DNA of 64,000 bases from Bradyrhizobium barranii subsp. apii (lineage in GTDB: Bacteria; Pseudomonadota; Alphaproteobacteria; Rhizobiales; Xanthobacteraceae). The stretch is taken from the NCBI RefSeq assembly GCF_011516635.5, contig NZ_CP096255.1, forward strand, positions 9,745,501 to 9,809,500. The letters run 5' to 3'. This document shows, one piece after another, positions 43,933-52,651 of the stretch. Made by a program: the position numbers and the translations under genes. The notes below the pieces were generated by a model. That model had not been told where the DNA came from. It saw only the letters and a list, made by a program, of their open reading frames with translations, and ran no database searches. Within the stretch, counting starts at the first letter, position 1, and each line of letters begins with the position of its first letter.

Positions 43933-44877
43933 TTACGCGCCGGTCTTGTCGTGCACCCAGCGGCCGAGCAAATGGTGGGCGATCGCGAACGGATGCGGGC
44001 CGGCGAGCCCGTCCGGATGCGTCCGCGTCAGCATCAGCGCGGCCTCCTCGCGGGTGAACCAGCGCGCGTCCTCCAGCTCGGAATGATCGACGACGACGTC
44101 CTCGTTGAGCGCCCGCGCGCTGCAGCCGATCATCAGCGACGATGGATAGGGCCAGGGCTGCGTCATGTAATACTGCACGTCGGTGCAGCGGATTCCGGAT
44201 TCTTCGAGGATTTCCCGGCGTACCGCGTCCTCGATGGTCTCGGCGACCTCGACGAAGCCGGCGAGGCAGGAATACATTCCCGGCGGAAACTGCTTCTGGC
44301 GGCCGAGCAGGCACTTCTCGCCCGAGGCGACCAGCATAATCACGACGGGATCGGTGCGCGGAAAATGCTCGGCCTTGCAAGCAGGGCATTCGCGCTTCCA
44401 GCCGCCTTCCTTCATCGCGCTCCGCGTGCCGCAATTGGCGCAATAGCCGTGGCGCTGATGCCAGCTCACCATCGACTTCGCCATCGCGATCGCCGAGAGC
44501 TCGCCGGGCGGAATCGCGCCCTGCATCGCCATGCCGCGCAGCTCGGTGACGGTGTAGTCCTCGCGGCCGATCAGCTTCTCGGCCGCCGCCTGCGACATCC
44601 CCATGCCGAACACCGCGGCGCCGTCGCGCAACCCTAAGAAGATCGTGCCGGGGTTGGCGCCGCATTTCAGCGCCTCGTCTACGCCCAGCAGCGCGCGCGC
44701 CTTGTCGCCCTCGCGCTTCACCAGCAGCGAGTCGCGGTAGACGACATAGGCGCGTGACGATGGCTTCTGCTCCATCGCGAACAGCTTCTCGTCGTCGCGG
44801 CGCAGATGCGCGGCGCGATCGAGGATGTCGGTGACGAAGGCCGGCTGTCCCAGCGGAAACGAGTCGAATGCTGACAT
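43933..44877 (-). CDS. nudC: NAD(+)/NADH pyrophosphatase NudC
   Basis: A 314-residue Nudix hydrolase that cleaves NADH to NMNH and AMP and removes NAD caps from RNA in the NudC family. The zinc ribbon CANCG with CPAC, in YCANCGTRS and RECPACKAEHF, precedes the catalytic domain. The Nudix box is complete in GFVEVAETIEDAVRREILEE followed by SGI. The C-terminal HHLLGRWV region closes the domain. It lies in a same-strand run between the HIT gene and the PfkB kinase gene. Confidence 0.95.
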   Translation of the reverse strand: MSAFDSFPLGQPAFVTDILDRAAHLRRDDEKLFAMEQKPSSRAYVVYRDSLLVKREGDKARALLGVDEALKCGANPGTIFLGLRDGAAVFGMGMSQAAAEKLIGREDYTVTELRGMAMQGAIPPGELSAIAMAKSMVSWHQRHGYCANCGTRSAMKEGGWKRECPACKAEHFPRTDPVVIMLVASGEKCLLGRQKQFPPGMYSCLAGFVEVAETIEDAVRREILEESGIRCTDVQYYMTQPWPYPSSLMIGCSARALNEDVVVDHSELEDARWFTREEAALMLTRTHPDGLAGPHPFAIAHHLLGRWVHDKTGA

Positions 44878-44886
44878 TTCTTGTTC

Positions 44887-45306
44887 TCAACCCAACCAGA
44901 TCTTGCGGCGAAGCGCGCTGATGAAAGTTTGCACCTCGGTGGCGTCATGCGCCAAGGGCTTCATCACGCCCCACACCGGCCGCGGCCAGGCGGCGTCGCT
45001 GGTCCGGCGTGCGATGATATGGACGTGAAGCTGCGGCACGAGGTTGCCGAGCGCGGCGACATTGAGCTTGTCGCATTTGGTGATCTCTTTCAGCGCGCGC
45101 GAGACGCGGGAGATCTCCGTCATGAGTTGCGCCTGCTCCACCTCGTCGAGATCGATGATCTCGACCGCATCGGGCCGCCGCGGCACCAGCAGCAGCCAGG
45201 GATAATGCGCGTCCTTGATGACCAGTACCTTCGACAGCGGCAGGTCGCCGATGTCGATGGTGTCCTCTTTCAGGCGGGAGTGCAGCGACCAGGCGGGATC
45301 AGACAT
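44887..45306 (-). CDS. HIT domain-containing protein
   Basis: A 139-residue histidine-triad nucleotide hydrolase/transferase-like protein. The HIT motif appears as LVPQLHVHIIARRTSD. The third histidine of the usual HxHxH is shifted or replaced (HVHII), as in some HIT subgroups. LLLVPRRPDAVEIIDL is the typical upstream strand. It is the first gene of a run with nudC and the PfkB kinase. Substrates in such proteins are often AMP-lysine or dinucleoside polyphosphates, but the exact one is unknown. Confidence 0.88.
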   Translation of the reverse strand: MSDPAWSLHSRLKEDTIDIGDLPLSKVLVIKDAHYPWLLLVPRRPDAVEIIDLDEVEQAQLMTEISRVSRALKEITKCDKLNVAALGNLVPQLHVHIIARRTSDAAWPRPVWGVMKPLAHDATEVQTFISALRRKIWLG

Positions 45307-45410
45307 ATGCGTTTCCGGATAGCCCGATGGGGGCGGGCGTGTTTGGCCGGACCATACGATAGGGAGTCCCTGAGGGGAAGGTTAGGGGCCGCGGGGGCGG
45401 CATGCTCCGC

Positions 45411-45557
45411 TGTCGTCCCGGGGCGCGCAAAGCGCGAGCCCGGGACCCATAACCACAGGGAGAAGTTTGGCGAAGATGCGTGGTGACCAGCTCGCGCGAC
45501 AACCACTTCCTGTAGTTATGGATTCCGGGCTCGCGCTGCGCGCGCCCCGGAATGACG
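45411..45557. repeat. Inverted repeat, GTCGTCCCGGGGCGCGCAAA family
   Basis: TGTCGTCCCGGGGCGCGCAA with CGCGAGCCCGGGACCCATAA is mirrored by TTATGGATTCCGGGCTCGCG with CTGCGCGCGCCCCGGAATGA. The element covers most of the gap between the HIT and enolase-type genes. Confidence 0.85.
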
Positions 45558-45560
45558 GAA

Positions 45561-46688
45561 TTACGCCTCCGCAAGCACCCGCGCATTGGCGCGGACGGAG
45601 GCCTCGCTGACGCGGATGCCGAGGCCCGGGCCGTCGGGCACCACGACATGGCCGGCGCGGTTGGCAACGCGCTCTTCCAGCACGTCCTCGGTCAGCACGT
45701 GATGCGGCATGTAGAATTCGCAGCCGAGCGAGATGCCCGGCGTTGCCGCGATCAGCTGCGTCCCGGCGGCAAGCCCGATGCCGCCCTCCCACAGCGTGCC
45801 GCCATAGCCGGGCAGGCCGGCGATGTCGGCGATCGCCATGATCGCCTGCGCCTCGAACAGGCCGCCGGCCTTCATCAGCTTGATTGAGACGGCATCGGCG
45901 GCCTCGCGGCGCGCCACCTCCATCATGTCGCGGCGGTCGAAACAGCTTTCGTCGGCGAGAACGGGTGTTTCCAGCGCTGCGGTGAGCTGCGCCATCACGT
46001 CGAGATATTTTCGCGGCACCGGCTGCTCGATGAAGGTCGGCGCGAATTCCTCGACATCGCGCAAAATCTTGATCGCGCCGAACGGCGCCAGCGCCTGGTT
46101 GTAATCGACGCGCAGGTCGACCTTGTCGCCGAATTCCTTGCGGATCGCTTCGAGATGATCGAGGTCCTCGCGATGCGGTTTTACGCCGGTCTTGACCTTG
46201 TAGATGACGTTGCCGTCCGGAACCATTTTTCGCATGCGTTCGAGATCGGCGGCGAAATCGGGATCGGCGATGGAGAAGGAGAGGGGAATCGTGTCCCGCA
46301 CGCGGCCGCCGAGCAGGTCGGCGACCGATAATCCTGACGACTTGCCGACGATGTCGAGCAGCGCCATCTCGATTGCGACCTTGGCCTCGGCATGACCGAC
46401 CAGCGCACGGTCGAGCTCGGCCATCAGCGCGCGAATGCGGCGCACGGGTTTGCCGAGCACGATCGGCCGCAGATAGATGTCGAGCGCGGAGAAGGCTGCT
46501 TCCGGCGTCCCCGTGAACACTTCCCACGGAGCTGCTTCGCCCCAGCCGATCACGCCGTCGCTCGCGGTGAGCTCGATCAGCACGCGCTTCACCGTGCCCT
46601 TGACGTTGCCGACGCCCTGGAGGCGCGCCATCTTGATCGGGCTCTCGATCAGGAACAGCCTGATGCGTTCGATGGTTGCTTCGGTCAT
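45561..46688 (-). CDS. Enolase-superfamily enzyme, muconate-lactonizing (MLE) subgroup
   Basis: A 375-residue enolase-superfamily protein. The KxK pair is in VIYKVKTG, metal ligands follow in VDYNQALAPFG, TFIEQPVPRK and ADESCFDR, and the second catalytic Lys lies in VSIKLMKAGGLFEAQ. The MLE subgroup includes muconate cycloisomerases, dipeptide epimerases, o-succinylbenzoate synthases and proline-derivative epimerases. ATG 46688 was chosen because the frame upstream to 47264 overlaps the SDR gene in another frame. The stop of the SDR gene overlaps this start by 4 bp, so this gene is the end of an ABC importer operon. The reaction is not assigned. Confidence 0.88.
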   Translation of the reverse strand: MTEATIERIRLFLIESPIKMARLQGVGNVKGTVKRVLIELTASDGVIGWGEAAPWEVFTGTPEAAFSALDIYLRPIVLGKPVRRIRALMAELDRALVGHAEAKVAIEMALLDIVGKSSGLSVADLLGGRVRDTIPLSFSIADPDFAADLERMRKMVPDGNVIYKVKTGVKPHREDLDHLEAIRKEFGDKVDLRVDYNQALAPFGAIKILRDVEEFAPTFIEQPVPRKYLDVMAQLTAALETPVLADESCFDRRDMMEVARREAADAVSIKLMKAGGLFEAQAIMAIADIAGLPGYGGTLWEGGIGLAAGTQLIAATPGISLGCEFYMPHHVLTEDVLEERVANRAGHVVVPDGPGLGIRVSEASVRANARVLAEA

Positions 46689-47440
46689 GTCAGGCCTCCA
46701 TTGACGTGCCAGACTTGGCCGGTGACGTAGGACGCCTTCGGTGATGCCAGGAAGGCGATGATCTCGGCCACTTCTTCCGGGCGCCCGCGGCGGCGCATCG
46801 GGATCAGCGCCTCGGTGGTGGCGATTTGCTCGGGCGAGAGCCGGCTCTCGCTCGGCTTGTCCTTGATGATGAGGCCGGGTGACACCGCATTGACGGTGAT
46901 GCCGTCTTTTGCGAGCTCGATCGCGGTGAGACGCACCAGCGCTTCGAGCGCGGAGCGGCTTGCCGCCGTTGCGGCAAAGGGTGCGAATTCCGGCCGGATC
47001 GCATGCGCGACGAAAGAGGACACCGCCACGATCCGCGCATCGCGCCCGGCGCGCAGCAGCGGCAGCGCGGCGTCGACCAGCCGCGTGAAGGCCAGCGCCG
47101 ATTCGTCCATCGCCTGCCGGAACTGATCCGCCGGCGTGCCGATCGCGCTGCCGCGACGGGCATGACCGCCGACCAGGATCAATCCGTCGAGCCGTCCGAA
47201 CGCGCGTTGCGCGGCGGCGACGGCGTCGGTGACGGCTGCTTCCTCGGCGAGATCGCCGAGGCACTTTGCGACCACGGCGCCCTTCGCTTCGGCTTCGGCC
47301 GCGGCGGCATCGAGACCTTCCGCGTTCGAGCGGGTATGGAGCAGAAGCGCGGTGCCGGGGGCCGCGAGCAGTTTTGCGGTGGCGCGGCCGATGCCGCTGG
47401 CGGCACCGGTAACGAGATAGGCGCGATCGATATCAGGCAT
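46685..47440 (-). CDS. SDR family oxidoreductase with atypical active site
   Basis: A 251-residue short-chain dehydrogenase/reductase. The Rossmann motif is VTGAASGIGRATAKLL, and the C-terminal GQVWHVNGGLT is typical of FabG-like SDRs. In the active site the YxxxK pattern appears to be replaced: the segment AATAASRSALEAL aligns with YxxSKxAL so that Tyr reads Thr and Lys reads Arg. The usual NNAG motif also reads VGGHARR. ATG 47440 overlaps the ABC ATPase stop (TGATG), so the start is set by coupling. It may be a non-classical SDR or act in another way within this transporter operon. Confidence 0.82.
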   Translation of the reverse strand: MPDIDRAYLVTGAASGIGRATAKLLAAPGTALLLHTRSNAEGLDAAAAEAEAKGAVVAKCLGDLAEEAAVTDAVAAAQRAFGRLDGLILVGGHARRGSAIGTPADQFRQAMDESALAFTRLVDAALPLLRAGRDARIVAVSSFVAHAIRPEFAPFAATAASRSALEALVRLTAIELAKDGITVNAVSPGLIIKDKPSESRLSPEQIATTEALIPMRRRGRPEEVAEIIAFLASPKASYVTGQVWHVNGGLT

Positions 47441-48246
47441 CACGGTGCTACGTTGGCCGGCGGCAACGCGCCGGTGCAGTGGAAATGGCTGAGGAAGGCG
47501 CGCGTCGCGGCTTCCTGCGGATTGTCGATCACCTGCCGCGCCGGACCTTCCTCGACCACGACGCCGTCGCGCATGAAGATGAGGCGGTCGGCGACCTCGC
47601 GGGCGAAGGCGATCTCATGGGTCACGATCACCATGGTCATGCCTTCCGAGGCCAGCCGCTGCATGACGGCGAGCACCTCGCCGACGAGCTCGGGATCGAG
47701 CGCCGAGGTGGCCTCGTCGAACAGCATCACGTCCGGCTCCATCGCGAGCGCACGTGCGATCGCGACGCGCTGCTTCTGCCCGCCGGACAGCGTCGCCGGA
47801 TATTGGTCGGCCTTCTCCGCAAGGCCCACCTTGGCAAGCTGCGCGCGCGCGAGCTTCTCGGCGTCCGCCCTGGCCATGCGGCGCACCGTGACGGGCCCCT
47901 CCATGACGTTCTGAAGCGTCGTCATGTGCGGGAACAAATTGAAATGCTGGAACACCATGCCGGTGGTGGTGCGGAATTTGGCGAGTGTCTTCACGTCCGG
48001 AAGCTTGGCGCCTTCGCCGAATTGGAAGCTTGTGTCGCCGACGCGGACGCTGCCGCCGTCGGGCACGACCAGCAGATTGATGCAGCGGAGCAGTGTCGAC
48101 TTGCCGGAGCCGGATGGGCCGATCAGCGCCACCACGCCCCCCTTGGCCACGTCGAGGCTGATGTTCTTCAGAACCTCGTTGCTGCCAAAGCTCTTGCGAA
48201 GGCTGCGGATCGCGATCTTCGAAGTGTTCCTGGATGGCTCGCTCAT
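47440..48246 (-). CDS. Polar amino acid ABC transporter ATP-binding protein
   Basis: A 268-residue ATPase of the GlnQ/HisP type. Walker A is GPSGSGKSTLLRCI, the signature is LSGGQKQRVAIARAL, and Walker B is VMLFDEATSALDPE, with the switch His in VIVTHEIAFAREVA. It is part of an operon with the permease and SDR, whose reading frames overlap its ends. It powers uptake of an amino acid or a similar zwitterion, together with the binding protein encoded upstream at 49019. Confidence 0.94.
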   Translation of the reverse strand: MSEPSRNTSKIAIRSLRKSFGSNEVLKNISLDVAKGGVVALIGPSGSGKSTLLRCINLLVVPDGGSVRVGDTSFQFGEGAKLPDVKTLAKFRTTTGMVFQHFNLFPHMTTLQNVMEGPVTVRRMARADAEKLARAQLAKVGLAEKADQYPATLSGGQKQRVAIARALAMEPDVMLFDEATSALDPELVGEVLAVMQRLASEGMTMVIVTHEIAFAREVADRLIFMRDGVVVEEGPARQVIDNPQEAATRAFLSHFHCTGALPPANVAP

Positions 48247-48905
48247 TCGCTGACCGCCAGTCGCTTCTCGCCGCGGCGGACGATGATGGTCAGGGGAATC
48301 AGGATCGCCGCATAGGCGACCGCGACCGCGGTGTAGGTCTCGAGCGGCCGGTAGCTGTCATGGGCGGCGACCTGGCTCTGGTAGACGAGGTCGGGCACGG
48401 CGAGCACCGAAACCAGCGAGGTGTTCTTGAACTGGATGATCGACTGGTTCATCAGCGCCGGGATCATGCGCTTGATCGCTTGCGGCAGCACGATGCGCCG
48501 CATGCTCTGTCCGGGCGTCATGCCGAGCGCGGCGCCGGCTTCCGACTGGCCCTTGTCGATCGAGATGATGCCGCCGCGGATGATCTCGGAATAGAACGAG
48601 CCGCCATAGAGCGAGAGCGCCAGCGCCGAGGCCGTGATCGGCGTCATCTCGACGCCGGCCAGGATCGGCAGCGCGTAATAGAACCAGATCAGCTGCACCA
48701 GGATCGGCGTGCAGCGGAACGCCTCGATGAAGGTGAGGGCGACCAGACGCACCGCCTTGAAGCGCGACAGGCTGCCGAACGCACCGAACAGGCCGAAGAC
48801 GAGACCGAGCACGACGATGACCACGGTGAAGCCGACGGTGACGCCAAGCCCATTGAGAAAGAGCCAGCGATAGCTCCAGAGGATGCCGAAGTCCCACTGA
48901 TACAT
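48243..48905 (-). CDS. Polar amino acid ABC transporter permease
   Basis: A 220-residue HisM/GlnP-type inner-membrane permease. It has about five hydrophobic segments (WLFLNGLGVTVGFTVVIVVL, ALALSLYGGSFYSEIIRGG). The EAA loop is ESEAGAALGMTPGQSMRRIV-like, read as EAGAALGMTPGQSMRRIVLP, which contacts the ATPase. Its stop overlaps the ATPase start. A repeat lies between it and the binding protein gene, which could reduce read-through from the more highly expressed binding protein gene. Confidence 0.93.
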   Translation of the reverse strand: MYQWDFGILWSYRWLFLNGLGVTVGFTVVIVVLGLVFGLFGAFGSLSRFKAVRLVALTFIEAFRCTPILVQLIWFYYALPILAGVEMTPITASALALSLYGGSFYSEIIRGGIISIDKGQSEAGAALGMTPGQSMRRIVLPQAIKRMIPALMNQSIIQFKNTSLVSVLAVPDLVYQSQVAAHDSYRPLETYTAVAVAYAAILIPLTIIVRRGEKRLAVSE

Positions 48906-48929
48906 GCGTGTTCTTACTCGTCGTGGGTG

Positions 48930-49011
48930 TCGTCATTCCGGGGCGCCCGAAGGGCGAGCCCGGAATCTCGAGATTCCGGGTTCGATGCCTCGCATCGCCC
49001 CGGAATGACAG
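48930..49011. repeat. Inverted repeat inside the amino acid ABC operon
   Basis: GTCATTCCGGGGCGCCCGAA with GCCCGGAATCTCGAGATTCC is mirrored by CATCGCCCCGGAATGAC. The self-complementary GGAATCTCGAGATTCC lies at the centre. It lies between the binding protein stop and the permease start. Confidence 0.9.
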
Positions 49012-49018
49012 TGGAAGC

Positions 49019-49867
49019 TTACAACGAAACGCCCGGCGGAATGTCCGCTTCGGTCACGCCCACCAGCTCCATGTTGGTGATGATCGCGTTGCGGATGAAG
49101 CCGAGGCCCTTGTTGAAGTCGATCCAGGTGTTGACGTAGTCGCGGAAGGTCTTGTCGTTCTCGCGGCGGAAGCCGGCATTCGACGTGGTGGCGAAGATCG
49201 GCGTCGGCAGCACGAACTGGCCGAGCGAGGGATTCTTCTTCAGCACGGTCAGCGACAGCATGGTGATCAGGCACTGCGCGTCGACGCGGCCGGTTTGCAG
49301 CGCGGCGGTGGCATCGTCGGCGGTCTTCAGTCGCGAGATCTGCGCCTTCGGCGTCAGGCGGCTGACGACCTGGTCGTGCGACGAGCCCTGGTCGACGGCG
49401 ATCTTGACGTCGGGCGAGTTCAGCTCGGCCCAGCTCTTCGGCTTGAAGTCCTTCTTGCAGAGGATGCCGAAGGCGTTGTTGAAGACCGGCACCGAGAAGT
49501 CGACCACCAGCGCGCGCTTCGGGGTCGGGTTGAGGCCGAAGAAGATGTCGATCTTGTTGGACTGCAGATCGAGCACCGAATTGCCCCAGGTGGTTTCGGT
49601 GATCTCGAGCTCGGCCTCCATGTCGTCGGCGAGTGCCTTGGCGATGTCGACGTAGAAGCCCTTCCACTGGCCGCTTGCGAGGTCCTTCATGTAATAGGGC
49701 GCACCGCCGCCGACCGCGCCGATCCGCATCTTCTTGGTGCGGCGAATGCGGGCAAAGGTCGATTCGTTGGAATCCGCTGCGGTCTGCGCCACGGCCGGTG
49801 AGGCCAGCGTGGCCGCAGCCATCGCGCCAAGTCCGACAATCGATGCGACATCACGACGTGTAACCAT
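49019..49867 (-). CDS. Amino acid ABC transporter substrate-binding protein
   Basis: A 282-residue PBP2-type periplasmic receptor. The leader TRRDVASIVGLGAMAAATLA has a twin-arginine and ends at SPAVAQ. KKMRIGAVGGGAPYYMKDLA opens the first domain, and GLNPTPKRALVVDFSVPVFN is the usual hinge-adjacent segment. ATG 49867 was chosen because the signal begins there. The first gene of an operon with permease, ATPase, SDR and enolase-type enzyme, so the ligand is probably their substrate. No good ribosome binding site is seen. Confidence 0.92.
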   Translation of the reverse strand: MVTRRDVASIVGLGAMAAATLASPAVAQTAADSNESTFARIRRTKKMRIGAVGGGAPYYMKDLASGQWKGFYVDIAKALADDMEAELEITETTWGNSVLDLQSNKIDIFFGLNPTPKRALVVDFSVPVFNNAFGILCKKDFKPKSWAELNSPDVKIAVDQGSSHDQVVSRLTPKAQISRLKTADDATAALQTGRVDAQCLITMLSLTVLKKNPSLGQFVLPTPIFATTSNAGFRRENDKTFRDYVNTWIDFNKGLGFIRNAIITNMELVGVTEADIPPGVSL

Positions 49868-50237
49868 TTTGAGGAATCGCTTTTCTGGTTGGATGAAGGT
49901 GTGTGGTTGATCTCGCGCGAAAAATTCGCCCATCAATCGGCGTCAGCCGGCTGAAAAATGCTCTGGATCGGATTTTCGCGCACCCTTTGTTTCGGTTCCG
50001 GCAGGATTTCATAGAAAGGCGCTGCCGGGCGGGCCCTGTCAAGACTCGATTGCCTCAGGGATGTGCGGGGCCTCGAAGATGGGCAGGGAGCCCATCGGCC
50101 ATGACGCTTTCCGAGGCGAACGTCCGCATCTGCACTTCGCGACAGGCGTGCACGGGGATGCGCGAGGGAAGGTCCGGCGAGGGCGTCGGCTCGAGCTATT
50201 TTCGCGAGAAAATTGAGAGGTTTCGGCGGTTCGCTTT
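49868..50237. other. Intergenic region upstream of the amino acid ABC operon
   Basis: No gene is supported here. It should contain the minus-strand promoter of the binding protein gene at 49867. Short ORFs in the region show no family sequence. I see no clear consensus promoter. Confidence 0.5.
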
Positions 50238-50278
50238 AAAAATGCGAACGGCGCCCTGTTGGCGCCGTTCGCCGAAGA
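50238..50278 (-). terminator. Intrinsic terminator after the catalase gene
   Basis: A near-perfect stem (GCGAACGGCGCC, CTGTT loop, GGCGCCGTTCGC) lies just downstream of the catalase stop. Read on the minus strand it is followed by ATTTTTAAA, a short T-run. This is a textbook terminator geometry. Confidence 0.85.
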
Positions 50279-50308
50279 CGGCGAGAGGTCGGCGCGGATC
50301 GACCGACC

Positions 50309-51790
50309 CTATTCTGCGGCCTTTTCCGTAGCCTTGGCACGAACGGTCGCGAGGCGCGTCAGCGCGTCGCGCACGCCCGCGCCATAGGCGGGATCGGCCT
50401 TGGCGCAGTTGGCGATGTGCCGTTCCTGGATCGGGATGGCAGCGGCGCCGACAGCACGCGCCGTGTTGTCGAACAAGGCTTGCCGCTGGGCTGCGTTCAT
50501 CTTGCGAAAGAGGTCGCCGGGCTGCCGATAGTGATCGTCGTCGATGCGGTGATCCCAATGTGCGGCTGCACCATCGATCTCGAGCGGCGGCTCGTTGAGA
50601 TCGGGCTGGTCCGTCCATTCGCCGTGGCTGTTCGGGAAATAGGTCGGCGTCCTCCCTTGATTGCCGTCGGTCCGCATTGCGCCATCGCGATGGTAGCTGT
50701 GATACGGGCATTTCGGCGCGTTGACCGGGATCAGATGATGGTTGACGCCGAGGCGATAGCGCGCCGCGTCTCCGTAGGAGAACAGCCTCGCCTGCAGCAT
50801 CTTGTCGGGCGAGAAGCCGATGCCCGGAACGACATGGGCCGGCGAGAAGGAGGCCTGTTCGACTTCGGCGAAGACGTTTTCCGGATTGCGGTTCAGCTCG
50901 AAATAGCCGACCTCGATCAGCGGAAAGTCCGCCTTCGGCCAGACCTTGGTCAGGTCGAACGGGTTGAAGGCGAACGCCTTGGCCTGATCGTCGGTCATGA
51001 TCTGCACGAACATCGTCCAGCGCGGGAAATCGCCGTGTTCGATGCTCTCGAACAGGTCGCGCTGGTGCGTCTCGCGGTCCTTGCCGATGAGGGCTTCGGC
51101 CTCGGCGTCGGTCAGGTTTTCGATGCCTTGCTGCGTCCGGAAGTGAAACTTCACCCAGGTCCGCTCATTGGCGGCATTGATGAAGCTGTAGGTATGGCTG
51201 CCGAAGCCATGCATGTGCCTGAAGCTTCTGGGAAGGCCGCGCCCGCTCATCACGATGGTGACCTGGTGCAGAGCCTCCGGCAACAACGTCCAAAAATCCC
51301 AATTGTTGTCGGCGCTGCGCATTCCGGTCCGGGGATCGCGCTTGATCGCATGATTGAGGTCGGGAAAGCGCAAGGGATCGCGGAAGAAGAACACGGGCGT
51401 GTTGTTGCCCACCATGTCCCAATTACCTTCCTCGGTGTAGAACTTCAGCGCAAAGCCGCGGATGTCGCGTTCGGCGTCGGCTGCGCCGCGCTCGCCGGCC
51501 ACCGTCGAGAAGCGCGCGAACATCGGCGTTTGCTTGCCGACTTCCGAGAAGATCTTCGCTTTGGTGTATCGGGTGATGTCATTGGTCACGGTGAAGGTGC
51601 CGAAGGCGCCGGAACCCTTGGCATGCATCCGTCGCTCCGGGATCACTTCGCGATCGAAATGTGCTAGCTTCTCGATCAGCCAGACGTCTTGCAGCAGCGC
51701 GGGCCCGCGGCGGCCCGCGGTCATGATGTTGAGGTTATCGCTGACGGGCGCGCCCGTCGCATGGGTCAAGCGTTTCGGCTCATCGGCCAT
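50309..51790 (-). CDS. katA: Monofunctional small-subunit haem catalase
   Basis: A 493-residue clade 3-like catalase that disproportionates hydrogen peroxide. The active-site His is in PERRMHAKGSGAFGTF, the Asn in DMVGNNTPVFFFRDP, and the proximal Tyr is in RLFSYGDAARYRLG. NADPH-contact residues are likely in the HMHGFGSHTYSFIN segment. All key residues are present. No OxyR gene is adjacent. A clear terminator follows, and the HD-domain gene lies upstream on the same strand with a 115-bp gap. Confidence 0.95.
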   Translation of the reverse strand: MADEPKRLTHATGAPVSDNLNIMTAGRRGPALLQDVWLIEKLAHFDREVIPERRMHAKGSGAFGTFTVTNDITRYTKAKIFSEVGKQTPMFARFSTVAGERGAADAERDIRGFALKFYTEEGNWDMVGNNTPVFFFRDPLRFPDLNHAIKRDPRTGMRSADNNWDFWTLLPEALHQVTIVMSGRGLPRSFRHMHGFGSHTYSFINAANERTWVKFHFRTQQGIENLTDAEAEALIGKDRETHQRDLFESIEHGDFPRWTMFVQIMTDDQAKAFAFNPFDLTKVWPKADFPLIEVGYFELNRNPENVFAEVEQASFSPAHVVPGIGFSPDKMLQARLFSYGDAARYRLGVNHHLIPVNAPKCPYHSYHRDGAMRTDGNQGRTPTYFPNSHGEWTDQPDLNEPPLEIDGAAAHWDHRIDDDHYRQPGDLFRKMNAAQRQALFDNTARAVGAAAIPIQERHIANCAKADPAYGAGVRDALTRLATVRAKATEKAAE

Positions 51791-51905
51791 GGGATGCTCC
51801 TGAATATGGGGTCATTGGCTATTGCTGCCCGCGTGCGAAATCTCAGGCTCGCATGGGTCCACAGCAGTCGATTTCGAGATCGCACTGTCCTTGCGCGAAC
51901 GCCGG

Positions 51906-52547
51906 TCAACCGTGCCAATGCGAGTTGCGGATGACGCTGCAGAAATTGCCGCGATGGAAATGCGGCTCCTTGTCGGCGATGACGTCGGCCTTGACGTTGC
52001 CGAACGTCGTGTCAGGCCGATGCTTGATGCCGTCGTAGAAGGCCTGGATGATGTCTTCCTTGAAATGCGCAGTGCGCGGAAACGCTTTCACGACCGTCTC
52101 GCGCTCCGCGTCGGAATATTCGCTGTAGGTGAGCCCGAGCACGTCCATCTCGACGCCCGCGGTCACCAGCGCGACGACGGGGTGCATGTGCTGGGGAACG
52201 CCCGGTGTGGTGTGCAGGGCGATCGCAGTCCACACCGTGTAGGCGTCGGCTTCCGAAATGCCGTGGCTGCGCAGGAAATCGCGTGCGGCATGCGCGCCAT
52301 CGACCTCGAACCGCTCGTGCCGGCTGCCATGGCCCGGCATCAGGCCGATGTCGTGAAACATGGCGCCGGCGTAAAGCAGCTCGCGGTCGAATGTCAGCCC
52401 ACGGCGGACGCCGGCCATCGCACCGAACTGGTAGACGCGGCTGGAATGGTTGAAGAGCAGGTCCGTTTCGGTGTCGCGGATGTATTCGGTAATGGCACGC
52501 GCCAGCTTGCTGTCGGGAATGACGGCGGCCTCGGTGATTTCTGACAT
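51906..52547 (-). CDS. HD-domain metal-dependent hydrolase
   Basis: A 213-residue HD-superfamily protein. The metal-binding HD pair is in YAGAMFHDIGLMPGHG, with a first His in LLFNHSSRVYQFG and further conserved His residues in TAIALHTTPGVPQHMHPVV. Relatives include cyanamide hydratase-like and nucleotide-phosphohydrolase-like proteins. It is transcribed divergently from a GlxA-family regulator, which is its probable regulator. The substrate is unknown; the C-terminus FHRGNFCSVIRNSHWHG is unusual in being His/Asn-rich. Confidence 0.85.
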   Translation of the reverse strand: MSEITEAAVIPDSKLARAITEYIRDTETDLLFNHSSRVYQFGAMAGVRRGLTFDRELLYAGAMFHDIGLMPGHGSRHERFEVDGAHAARDFLRSHGISEADAYTVWTAIALHTTPGVPQHMHPVVALVTAGVEMDVLGLTYSEYSDAERETVVKAFPRTAHFKEDIIQAFYDGIKHRPDTTFGNVKADVIADKEPHFHRGNFCSVIRNSHWHG

Positions 52548-52651
52548 GAGCAGCTCCTGAAATTTTGGATCGCGTTCACTGTAAATCCGGGCTAGGTTGT
52601 CTTAAATCGACGTAATACGTCAAAAGCGGACAAATCCGGATCGAGGAGGAC

